This document shows, in pieces, positions 11,901-21,776 of a DNA stretch of 64,000 nt. The stretch's first letter is position 1, and each line of letters opens with the position of its first letter. Below the pieces are notes generated by a model that was not told the DNA's origin, ran no database searches, and saw only the letters and a program-made list of their open reading frames with translations. Position numbers and translations under genes: made by a program. The DNA is from Heliopora coerulea (lineage: Eukaryota > Cnidaria > Anthozoa > Scleralcyonacea > Helioporidae), in the NCBI GenBank assembly GCA_030142905.1, contig JASJOG010000069.1, forward strand, positions 1,233,001-1,297,000, given 5' to 3'.

Positions 11901-14900
11901 GAACTGTTGACAAATGAGCTCTCAGATTGCAGAAAGTCTCGTTTTTATGATTCAAATCCCGTCCACAATGATGCGCTTTTAAATGAAAACGTACAGTAAT
12001 TCTACTTTGCTAAGATATCATTTTTGATTAAAACGCAAATTTTTGAAAACGCTCTCCAAAGTGGGAACATTTTCAAATGCAACTTGATCGTCTTCATACA
12101 GACGGCCGAAAACGTAAACTTTTCAAAACTAATTGGTGTCGACGGGACGCAAGAGTTCTAGAATCTTCCCAGAACGTTTACCTGAGACCTTCGCTCTCCC
12201 TTCGTAGAAAATCTAGAATTTCCCTTACGAGAACCAGCCTGAACCTGGCAGGAAAATTTCCGTTTTTCTTTCAAAGTTTTTCATTTCTTTAATTCTAATT
12301 TTTTTTTAAATTTCATTTATTTTATTTCTTTTTTGATAAAAGTGTTATTTTTAATTAAGGAAAACTACCTTTGGGTTCTTCAGAAGAAAGTGCAAAACAA
12401 TTATACGAAGAGTTTAGAAGAAAGGTAAGTATAGATCACCGAGTTTCCGTGCGATATGTAGACATTCGTCAAGCTCAAATCCAAAATTCTACATAAATTA
12501 TGATCCGTGACATTCACCAAGCTCCTACGTACAATTTATATGCAACATTTATCTCGTTGCTTGATTCTGTATTGATTCTATCTGTATTGTATCTGTATTG
12601 ATTCTGGTTAGGTGAAAATTGAGATAGTAATCTGTGAATTACCTAATTACAAAAGTACGGACAAAACCATTTTACCTAATATGTCGATGAAATTTTTCCC
12701 GAGTTAATTGTTAGGTCTTAGTATCAGTTTCATGTCGACGGAGACTTGAATCTAGTAAAACTGGAGTTAAACAAATGATCTTGTGCTGATATAAAGTGGA
12801 GTTTTTTTAACAACAGACGGTCATAGCTAATTGAACGTTATTGTACCAAGAATTATCCACGTTTAGGTCGAGGAGAGTACGAATATTGTTATCATTGGTG
12901 GAGGGCCGATTGGAGTTGAATTAGCTGGCGAGATCGTTTCAGAATATGGAAATAAAAATATCCATATAATTCACAGTTTAGATGTATTGGGTGATCCATC
13001 TCTCAGTGCTAAGTTCCACAATAAACTGCTGTCTGCTGTTACGAGTAAAGGAATTAACGTGATTTTGGGTGAGAAAGCGAACTTGGAAGAACTCGATGTA
13101 AGTAGTGCAGTTTATCTGTTTAGTTAACTAGTTTAATTGGCGGTTTGGATAGTATTACATACGACTGTACTCCTTAAAGATTTAAACTCTTAAACAAATA
13201 CGAATAAATCGTAGTAGACTAAATTCGCTTACTTCCACCAAAATCATTAATTATTCTCCAACTTAAACCTTGAACTATGGACCCTCTCCCACCTCATGAT
13301 CTTTAAGGTCATGTATTTATAGTTGAAGTTTTATATTCAAATCAAATTTCCTACATCATACCCCTGATTGATGAAGTTAACCATCTTTAGGGAGATAAAC
13401 TAAAGTAAATAATCTTATTTTCCAACAACTACTGATGGACTAGACTCATCCATGACAGGTCTGACGTCCACATCTTGGGTTGAGTTCTCACGCTGATCTT
13501 CTTTGGATAAAAATGAGAGCCCAGCTCAAAATTTTAAGGTGAAGAACCATGATCGCAACAAGGCAAGACAACTTAAAACATTTTGAAAATAAGTTGTCTT
13601 GCCTTGTTGCGATCATGGTTCTTCACCTTAAAATTTTGAGCTGGGCTCTCAGTTTTATCCTGAGACTACGTTTTCCGCCCGAAAAGTCTATAGCCACGAT
13701 ATTAACTGATCTTCTTTGCTACACATGACCTCAATAGCATGAAGTTTCTTCGAGGTTTGCTGTTGCCGCTGACGTGAACAGTACGCAAAGGCGCACCGAG
13801 GGTGCACCTAGAGTTCTCACTTTGGCTGAACGAACAATGTCATCTTTTCTGGGAAATAAATTCATCACTTTTCCGATGCGCCAACATAATCTTGGTCGCT
13901 TGTCCTGCTGGTCTTTGGTTTTAGTATTTGCAACCGCTGATACTTTCGAATACCGCTTAAATATTCTTTCTTCAAACGATTACGGAAATATTCCAGTAAC
14001 TGCTTAAACACGGAACGACGCTATAAAACGGTAAGTTCCCCCCACATTTCTGGCTTCGAATGGCGGTTGCATGTTTCAAAATGGCGGGCACGTTGAAGCG
14101 TGACTGAACTGGACAGCGTAGAGCTCCACAAGCGTGTCCTAGAGCCTAAAGCTTACGGAAATACTTTTAAAGTGTGTTTTTAAAATACAGCTAAACAATA
14201 TATAAAGCAATAAATGGCTGAACATGCCACATTTACTGATTTTTCTGGTTGTTATACGTCGTATTATAATCATTCGAGACGTCCTGCGCATCTTCATTCA
14301 CTTATAGTCATCCTACCCGCGCAGTGTTTGGGCACGATTCACATTTTATTACGTCCGCGATGTGCCATAGCCATCTGTATTCTTTTTGGCGCATCCTTGA
14401 AGATTGTAATATAAATATAAACAAAAACTGGCGCCACTTTCAAATTCATTTGTGGCAAATATGCTCGGTTGCTCTCATCCAACAGCTCGGACTTCTACCT
14501 CTGCGCAAAGCACAACTCCGCTTTCTGCGGGGCTTAGCAAGTATCATCGGAATAAAGCCTACTACCAGAAGAATAAAAGTGCAATTAAAGAGAGCAAGGC
14601 CCACTACGGCTTCAAAATGGAAGTGAAACGTGATGAGGAAGGGCGCTTGGTAGAAGTACGTAGAAAGATCAACACCGTGAGGAATCAGTTTCTGTCCAAC
14701 GGAAAACCGGCAGGAAATATTGAAGTGATGGAATTGCTCTTGGATTGTTGGCTCAGTCAAAACAGTTCAAATGGCAAACAGGCGCAAAATACTATCCAGG
14801 CAGCAACGTCGTTGTAAACAAATTCATCTCCTATATTCTCCTCAATTGAACGTGATATTCGTCCACCAGAAATTAGTCTGAACTCATTTGACCAATAACA

Positions 14901-17900
14901 TGCGACCTTTCCTTAATCATAATTGACAGGCTGAGAAACTCAGCCTCTTCTTATGCGATCGCTCCGTGTTTAATGTAACGTCCTCTTCTTCTTAGTATCT
15001 TTGTACTCCTTTGTTCAGCAGGTCTCGACTGCAGGGATTCTTCCATCAGTCGTCGTCCAATTACAAGATATTATGGGCTCAATGGAGGTTCTACGTGCTT
15101 GTCCTAGACATTTAGGTTAGATGCTTATAGAGTTTAACACTCCTTCAATTATGGCCAGAATTGCCACCAAGTCTGTAAAGCACAGTTTGGCATTCCTGTG
15201 CAGTCACTTCCTGGGTGCAGGGGCGTAACGCCGTTTAGATTAGGTTAGTCGGCAAACTAAGGGCCCCCGACAGGCAGGGGGCCCCCAAGCCCACCATTAA
15301 AAATATAGTCAAAAGCGTTTGATCACAATTGATTACGGACGTCGGCATTTATACAACATTACTAAAATATACTTTGCGATTGAATGTATATTTCATAAAC
15401 AATTCCATTGTTGAGCCCGCAATAGTTGTCGATTTTTATTTAATACGCTTCGCACATATTACATGAAGTTTTGAGTGCTATAAATCGAATCTTCTACCAT
15501 AATTATATTCGTTGACATTGTGTATTTCTTTTTTACCGACTTCAAATACATTTAACTTGCTATATTCCCAACATGTCAGCAAGTGGAAAGCGTCAGTACA
15601 AATCAGGAGCTCAAAAGAGAGCAGAGAAAAGAAGAAAAGTGGAAATTTCTGTATCGAATACAAGTTCTATTTTGTCTTTCCTACCAAAGAAAAGTAGCAA
15701 TGATAACCAGTTGAATGAGAATATTTCCGCTGGTTCTGCTTACGAGGAGGGAGAGTCTGAAGTCCAAACATATTCCACATCTGGTTATTCTAGTGACGAT
15801 AAAGATGGTTCTTTCGTGGACAACGAAAATGACAGAAATTCGTCCGATGTATCAAGTACGAATACTGAATCTGCTGATGCTGATGGTCTTGTCCAAGGTC
15901 GAAATTCGTCAAATTCCAGTTCTGTATCAAGTTTTGTTATTACTGGTGACACCACAATGGAAGAGGCAAAATATGATGGAGATCCTTTCAATCTTGTGAC
16001 TGATACTTCTTCTGAAGGAAAATCAGCCAATACTGAAAATGTGTTTTTTGATGAAACACAACATTTTCCAAGTGACCGGGGCCACTTTATGGAAAATATC
16101 AGTGATCCTGCTTTAAAAAGAAAAATTATGCGGCATGGACCATGCAGACCAACCAGACGCTTTGGTTCCTTTGAATACAACGACGAGGTAGGGCCTGTAA
16201 AAGTGAATTTTAGAGGAAGATTTTATAATAAATATGTGGATAATATAGCTGTTCCAAGATTCTGGTTGTGCTATTCATTAAAACTAAAGAAACCTTATTG
16301 TGAAGTTTGCTGGTTATTTGCCAATCGTTCAACGCCAAATTATGATTGTCAGAGAGGATGGATAAATGGGGTACCAGGTGATCTACATAACATGCTTGGG
16401 AAGATTAAGAGGCATGAGACTTCCAACATGCATATTCAGGCTACTGCAGTTTATATGAGATGGAAATCTGGGAAGGCAATTGTTGAGGAAAATGAGAAAG
16501 AAATCAAGAAAAATGTACTTTTTTGGGTTAAAGTTCTGGAGCGAATAATAACTATAATATTAACGCTCGCTACACTCAATTTGGCATTCAGAGGTCACGA
16601 TGAGCACTTTAGTGATGGCATTTGTGAAGGTGGAAATTTTCGTGGTGTGTTATACATGATGGCGCAATATGATGAAGTTCTAGCAAAAGTTATTGCACTT
16701 CCAGCCCGTGCTACAAGGTCCCTTAGCCCGAAAATTCAAAACAAACTGATAACACTTCTGGCAAATGCTGTAAGAGATTCCCTGGTTAACAAGATTAATG
16801 ACTCACCATTTTGGTCATTGATCTTGGATTCTACCTCTGATATAACTAAAATAGATCAATTGAGTGTAATAGTACGGTGGGTTCAAATAGATGGAGACAC
16901 TTGCAAAGTTGTAGAGAGCTTCCTGGGTTTGATAGAAATTAAGGATCCGACAGCTAAAGGAATAGCGTCAACTGCAGAGGAGTTTTTAAGAGGTTTGGGC
17001 ATTAACATGTTAAAAATACGGGGTCAAGCCTATGACGGTGCCAGCGTAATGAGTGGTGTTCATGCTGGTGTGCAAAGCCTGATTATACGGCTAATGCTCC
17101 TGTTCCCTTCGTTCATTGTGGCAGTCATAACTTGAATCTTGTCATCAACGACGCTGTCAATTTAGTGGTGGAAAATGACGACTACTTTTCCGTGCTCAAA
17201 GAAGTATTTAATTTCTTTGGATCTTCATTAAACAGGTGGAGAGAGCTTGGTATTGAGGCTGAGAAAGGTTCTCTAACGCTAAAAAAATTATACACAACAC
17301 GCTGGAGTTCATGTATTGATGCTGTTCGTGCGGTTCGAGACAGATACCCACATATAATGAGAGTCCTGACACGCCTGTCATTAACATGTTCTAATCGAAA
17401 GGAGACGGAAGAAGCAAAGTCATTGAAAAAGAAAATAGAAAAATTTGAATTTGTTTTATTTATTGTTTTGTGGGAAAGAATTTTGCGGGCAATTAACAGC
17501 GCTTCAAGAGAGTTGCAGTCACCAAAGATTGACTTGTCGGTTGCATCAAGGCTTTTAAATTGTGCGATCTCAGAACTGAATATCCTGAGAAATTCTTGGA
17601 GCTCAGTTATGTTAACAGCAAAAGCATTGGCTACGTCTTGGGTCTCGTCTCTGACCTTTGAGAAGAAGAGAAATCGTAAAGCAAAGCGATTTTATGACGA
17701 GTTATCAACAGATGAAAGGTTAAATGATCCCGAAGAAGCCTTCAAGGTTACAATTTTTTATACAACAGTAGACACTGCGCTCGTGCAACTCAAACGCCGA
17801 TTTGTAGGTCAGAGAATGATAACGAGCCTGTTTTCTTGCCTTTTCCCACAACATATGGTTCAACTGAAGTCTCCTCAACTCGAAACGGCAGCAGGGGAAA

Positions 17901-20900
17901 TTGTGAGGGAATATCCTGACTTCTCTGACGAACTAGTGTCCGAATATCGATCATTTGTCAATGAGTTTAGAAGAAAGATTAGTGAGCGACGATCAGTTGT
18001 TGATGTAATCCAGTTAATGCTTGAAAGTCGCGTTTGCTCATCTTTTCCTCAAGTGTATAAAGTCCTTGTTTTATTTGCAACCATCCCAGTTACAGTAGCT
18101 TCAGCAGAACGCTCATTTTCTAAACTCAAACTTATTAAGACATATCTACGTTCTAAGATGTCCCAAGAAAAGCTTGCGGGATTGGCAATTCTTTCTATAG
18201 AAAATGAAGAGGCAAAAGCTTTGGACAAGAGCGAGCTAATTCATCGTTTTGCAAACATTAATTCCAGAAGGAAAGACCGCATAGGTTTCTAGCAACTCGT
18301 GGAACAAATCAACCTAGTAACGAGTAAGTTGACTGTTTAATTCCGGCTAATGCCAGAAAAATGCAGATAATATAAAAGTGCAAATATACGGTATTGAACG
18401 TTAGTGGGTTTAGTTTTGTGCTTTACATTAATGGCTTCCCCGGGGCCCTCGCCAAAAAAACATCTAAGGGCCCCATCTACCTGCGTTACGCCACTGCCTG
18501 GGTGCACTTCTTTGCTAGCTTTACGCAGATTTCAAAAAGATCTCCTCTCCAACTCGATGTTGGGACATTAAACTTTGAGGAAATGTTTATCTGACGGACA
18601 AATTTTTTCACTTCAGTATATTTTGGATAGTCTTCCAATTATCCGTGATAACCATAGATGTTAGTCATCTTTTTCCGTTACATCGCTTTAGCGCTCTTAG
18701 ATATGAATGGACTGATAAATCTGTTATTAATTCTAGATGAATGAACCTCGTACTTGCACGTATGAATACTGTGATGTAATATATCATACACGAGAAGGAG
18801 TGTTTCATCAGATATCCAAACACCGAGAAGTGAGTTGAAAAACGAGGCGATAGCCGAGTTTTTTAACCAACTTCAAGCTGTTTGGATATCTGATGGAACA
18901 CGACTTTCGAGTGCATGATATTACAGCTCAAACGAATCCGTAATTAAAGAGAAAGTTGCGTTTAAATTTGACGAAATTCTATGCTAATTAAGATCACATA
19001 TCCAAACTTCGTCTCGGTACTGATTTCCTTTGTGTTTTGCTCATGAATTATTAATGAGTTTGAGATGTAACTCTTACAAATTCATTCAAAGAACTTGTTT
19101 CGCTAAATTTGTCATGCGGGATATATTCGCCGATTCCATATAGCCGAATTCATTTAGCAGCAAAATATTAAACATAAATTTGATTGGCTAGACGCCCTTG
19201 GAAAGTCTTTTAACAAAATGAAAGCAGTTTAAAATGACAGTTAAACATTAATCGTGCGAATATCTAATCGCTAAAACAAATTGAGTGGTTCAAATTTGAT
19301 ATAAGAAATACCACAAAGGACGTAGTCACTCAAAATTACAACGAATTTTGACACGAAAGCTACGTTTCCGTTTGTACGAATACGGGTACGGGTACGATGG
19401 TGATACGAATATGTATCCTGATTACAGACAAGTTTTTTGTTCATTTCCATACATGCGGTTTTCCCGTGTTTTAAAGAGAATTTATACGTGCAACCGCATA
19501 CGAATTCACTATAATACGGCAATGGCAGGATCGCTACATGATCCAATTCTTAAAATCTTGTCTGCAAGCCGTATACGCGTCCGTCTCCTCATTCGTACAT
19601 GGGGAAACAATCTTGTTGTTTCTGGTCATCACGATTTTTCCACTATTTGTATCCGTACAAATGGAGAGGTAGCTAAATACAGCGCAATGCTCATGCTCCA
19701 ATTTATTTACTGTACCACTTGTATCCACCCCATTGTGTGATTTTAGTTTACATCTGGCGTTGGCTGGTTATCAGGCCCCGTTACGGTAAAAACTGATAAA
19801 GGTACAAGTATTGAGGCTGATTTGGTGGTGAAATGCATTGGAAACAAGATAAACAGCGAAGCGTACAATTCCAGCTTGTCAGACAAGATAGATGAGAAAA
19901 ATCAACTGAAAGTTAATGAATACTTCCAAGTTGAAGGACTTGATGATGTTTTTGCTATTGGAGACTGCTGTGACAGTAAAGAGATAAAGGAAGCGTATAT
20001 TGCCCGTGCACATGCAGGTAACTTAGATGCTCTTAATCCCATCGCGTTATATCGTTCAAAAAGAGCTAGGCGTAGACCTGAGACGATATACCGATATTTC
20101 CGTATATCTTGATATTTCTTGTCACGATACGAATATCGATGTGCGGAACACATTATCGATCCATCTCGATACAGTTAACACAATGGCTTCATGTTCACAT
20201 TGTGTTGATTAAAGTGTATTTCTCATTTTTACTTAAAGTCCAGTCAATTGTTTTTGCTGCTTATTTTAGTTAAACTTCTGTCAAAAGAGCAAGTCACGGA
20301 GTACCTTTTAGGTTCGATTCTCAATATTCTCCGAACTAAATATTTACTGTATCGTGACGGTGTTTCGTATCGTGATAGCTGTATCAAGATATACATCGTA
20401 TCGTGGGCGGATGTATCTTTGCAGGCCTAGCTAGACGTTTATGTTGTGAACATGTGTGGATTAACCAAGGCCCTAATAGTAACCAGTTCTATAGGATTTG
20501 TTAGCCCTTAGAGACTGAGTGCTAGCGGAGATATACCAGTAGCGTTGCTTAGAAACGAAGAAAGAATTCGCCCGCTCTTCGAAGATGATCAGAGACAATG
20601 TGAATAAGAGTTTTATAACAAATAAATAATTAAGAAAAACAATTATCACAGAATTTAAGTTTTCGTCGAACTAAAGTAAACAAGGAGTATCAGAAACACC
20701 AAATTTTAGTTTTACGAACTCATGCACTGGGGTCTAAATTCTGGGTTCCTATACTTTCAGGTTCCCAGAGGCCCCACTCAAGTTCTGAAACCCAACGATG
20801 ACACCAAAATTAAATAGGAAACGGGATTAAGAACATTTCGTATGAGACATTCACCAGGCTCAAAACATGAGGTCATTATAAACATGAGGTAGAACATAAA

Positions 20901-21776
20901 ACATGGACGAACTCCATGAATTAAAAAAAAAAAAAAACAGGGATGAACGATCTTTGTTCTCTCGGGACCAGCAGCCACGCATTCCAGCAGTAGTTAAGGA
21001 AAACATCTTCGGGGCCCAAGGGTGGATGATAGGAGCAATTGTCAAATTTAGAGCCGTAAACTAAAATGTCACTACTAGTATATATACATCCATCCATCCA
21101 TCCATCCATACATACATACATACATACATACATACATACATACATACATACATACATACAGACACACGCACATACATGCATACACACACACACACACACA
21201 TACATACACACACACACACACACATACATACATACATACATACATACATACATACATACATACATACATACGTACATACATACACACACACACACACATA
21301 CAGTTAATGAGTTTTGTGACCAATCTGTACTTGTTTTGGCAGTGTTTCCAGTTATACGGGTTGCATGGCGAAAAAATTTCTAACTCGTATAATGTGTCTG
21401 ATAGGAAATCCCAGCAACAGTTGCATTTTATGAAGTAAATAACATTAATGTAGGAGTGATTTTACCCAGTTTCTTTTCAATTATTTTGTTAGTGAAGGAA
21501 TGTTGGTTCTTTCGACTTCTCGTCACTGATATTTGTATTTTTCTCCATTCAGCCAATGTCTGTGCGAACATACGACGTTTGAATGAAAACAAGCCTCTGA
21601 AACCTTATAAAGCCGGCAGGTCTGCGATGGTTGTACCAGTAGGAAAGAGCGGAGGAGCTTCTGAGTTGCCGAATGGCATGGTAATGGGAAACTTTTTTAC
21701 CAAAAAGGTCAAGGGCGAAGGTTTGCTTATTGCTAATGTCTGGAAAAATATGAAGCAAAAAGTTCCTCAACAGTAA
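5960..21776 (+). CDS. AIFM2: Ferroptosis suppressor protein 1 (AIFM2/FSP1), five coding exons, complete
   Basis: Coding exons are 5960-6308, 12360-12424, 12867-13097, 19747-20017 and 21553-21776. All have GT donors and AG acceptors, and the joined frame gives 379 codons plus stop; human FSP1 has 373. The product is an FAD-dependent NAD(P)H:quinone oxidoreductase that regenerates reduced ubiquinone at membranes and limits lipid peroxidation. The N-terminus MGNSPS fits an N-myristoylation signal, as in vertebrate FSP1. VVVVGGGYAGI in exon 1 is the FAD Rossmann motif, NIVIIGGGPIGVELAGE in exon 3 is the NAD(P)H Rossmann motif, and VFAIGDC in exon 4 is the second FAD contact. The acceptor before 5947 implies a 5' UTR exon. 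Intron 1 carries a Ty3 element and intron 3 a hAT element, yet the frame is undamaged. AATAAA at 22826 is a possible but distant poly(A) signal. Orthology is by protein reading; no search was run. Confidence 0.93.
6563..10294 (+). pseudogene. Ty3/Gypsy pol (partial protease, RT, RNase H, integrase) with two nonsense codons
   Basis: One reading frame spans the whole interval, with TAG at 9293-9295 and TGA at 9902-9904. The order is: protease C-terminal motif ILGLDFI (about residue 30); reverse transcriptase with FCVDYRRLN, a conserved DLCSGYWQ block and catalytic YLDD near residue 405; RNase H beginning ILDADAS near residue 550; integrase zinc finger (HQLHDDKTAGHLG then CDLCASRK); integrase core with ALDVLGP, the first stop, then IHSDQGRNFES and the glutamate in GMIERFNQT; and a GPY/F module (PWQGPYLV) after the second stop. 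No chromodomain is evident. The first stop lies between the first and second catalytic acidic residues, so no full integrase can be made without readthrough. RT and RNase H look intact. Confidence 0.92.
10394..10586 (+). repeat. 3' LTR of the Ty3/Gypsy element
   Basis: The 193-bp LTR begins TGTAACG and ends CGTTACA, a perfect 7-bp terminal inverted pair. It follows the polypurine tract directly. It contains GAATATAAATAAAG near 10533, which could serve as a TATA-like or poly(A) signal. Confidence 0.88.
10712..11340. repeat. Array of three tRNA-like repeats in alternating orientation
   Basis: tRNA-like units lie at 10757-10833 (minus), 10939-11016 (plus) and 11179-11256 (plus). Each has the same roughly 50-bp tail (TCTGAGTATCGAGCTTGAAG and on). 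The spacer 10834-10935 recurs inverted at about 11075-11178, so the locus is a long fold-back. The minus unit is best preserved: 7-bp acceptor stem with GU pairs, D arm GCTC/GAGC, T arm GCGGG-TTCGATC-CCCGT. Its anticodon stem has a mismatch and position 33 is C, so it is tRNA-derived rather than a functional tRNA. Unit three is decayed. All lie in AIFM2 intron 1. Confidence 0.75.
11341..12359. other. Rest of AIFM2 intron 1
   Basis: No coding signal is seen. The intron ends in a T-rich tract and AATTAAG acceptor at 12359. A second AG at 12383 would delete eight codons in frame; the 12360 start is preferred because it restores the Gly-Lys junction expected from FSP1. Confidence 0.5.
13504..13660. 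repeat. Near-perfect palindrome (about 70-bp arms, 16-bp loop)
   Basis: Arms 13504-13574 and 13591-13660 are reverse complements with almost no mismatch. The sequence just outside the right arm (TGAGACTACGTTTTCCGCC...TATAGCCACG) recurs inverted at about 24187-24225 beside a shorter related stretch, so this is a repeat family, probably a fold-back MITE. No gene is encoded. Confidence 0.8.
15210..18504 (+). mobile_element. hAT-family DNA transposon with perfect 8-bp target duplication, in AIFM2 intron 3
   Basis: The element is 15218-18496. Its ends are CAGGGGCGTAACGC on the left and, read inward from the right, CAGTGGCGTAACGC: short imperfect inverted repeats. It is flanked by the direct repeat CCTGGGTG at 15210-15217 and 18497-18504, the 8-bp duplication expected of hAT insertion. 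A GGGCCCC-rich block lies near each end. It encodes a ZMYM1-like hAT transposase with one frameshift. The matching duplications argue for a fairly recent insertion. Confidence 0.93.
15573..18292 (+). pseudogene. hAT transposase (ZMYM1-like) with one frameshift
   Basis: The first frame, 15573-17090, has a Ser/Asp-rich N-terminus with a basic KRAEKRRK stretch. It is followed by a TTF-type zinc finger (YCEVCWLFA about residue 242, with KRHETSNMHIQ downstream) and the RNase-H-like core (LILDSTSDI; GQAYDGASVMSG). Near 17080-17110 the frame shifts: the expected continuation APVPFVHCGSHNLNLV is read in another frame, which stays open to 18292. That part ends with the hAT C-terminal dimerisation domain (IPVTVASAERSFSKLKLIK). 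Total length, about 900 codons, suits the family. A single indel is the only break seen, so inactivation looks recent, or it could be a sequencing error. Confidence 0.9.
18772..18928. repeat. Fold-back MITE-like palindrome
   Basis: The outer arms match in inverted orientation: GTAATATATCATAC...CATCAGATATCCAAACAC on the left and the complement of GTTTGGATATCTGATGG...GATATTACAGC on the right. The centre includes AACGAGGCGATAGCCGAG. A related GTTTTTCAACTCG block occurs near 55008-55070. It lies in AIFM2 intron 3 and is non-coding. Confidence 0.6.
20070..20435. repeat. Possible MITE with inverted GCTAGGC ends, AIFM2 intron 4
   Basis: The left end (GAGCTAGGCGTAGAC...GTATATCTTGATAT) and the right end (complement of CAAGATATACATCGTATCG...GCAGGCCTAGCTAG) share inverted blocks. 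The interior is rich in TATCGTGACG/GATACGAATATCG motifs. Boundaries are approximate and no target duplication was identified. Confidence 0.35.
21086..21300. repeat. (CATA)n/(CA)n compound microsatellite, AIFM2 intron 4
   Basis: Long runs of CATC, CATA and CACA units fill the interval. Repetitive open frames on both strands (Tyr-Ile-His or Met-Tyr-Val-Cys periodic) are translations of this repeat and not genes. Confidence 0.97.

Noticed and set aside
20921..21383. Overlapping open frames with Tyr-Val-Cys or Tyr-Ile-His periodicity
   Set aside because: They are translations of the CATA/CACA microsatellite on both strands.
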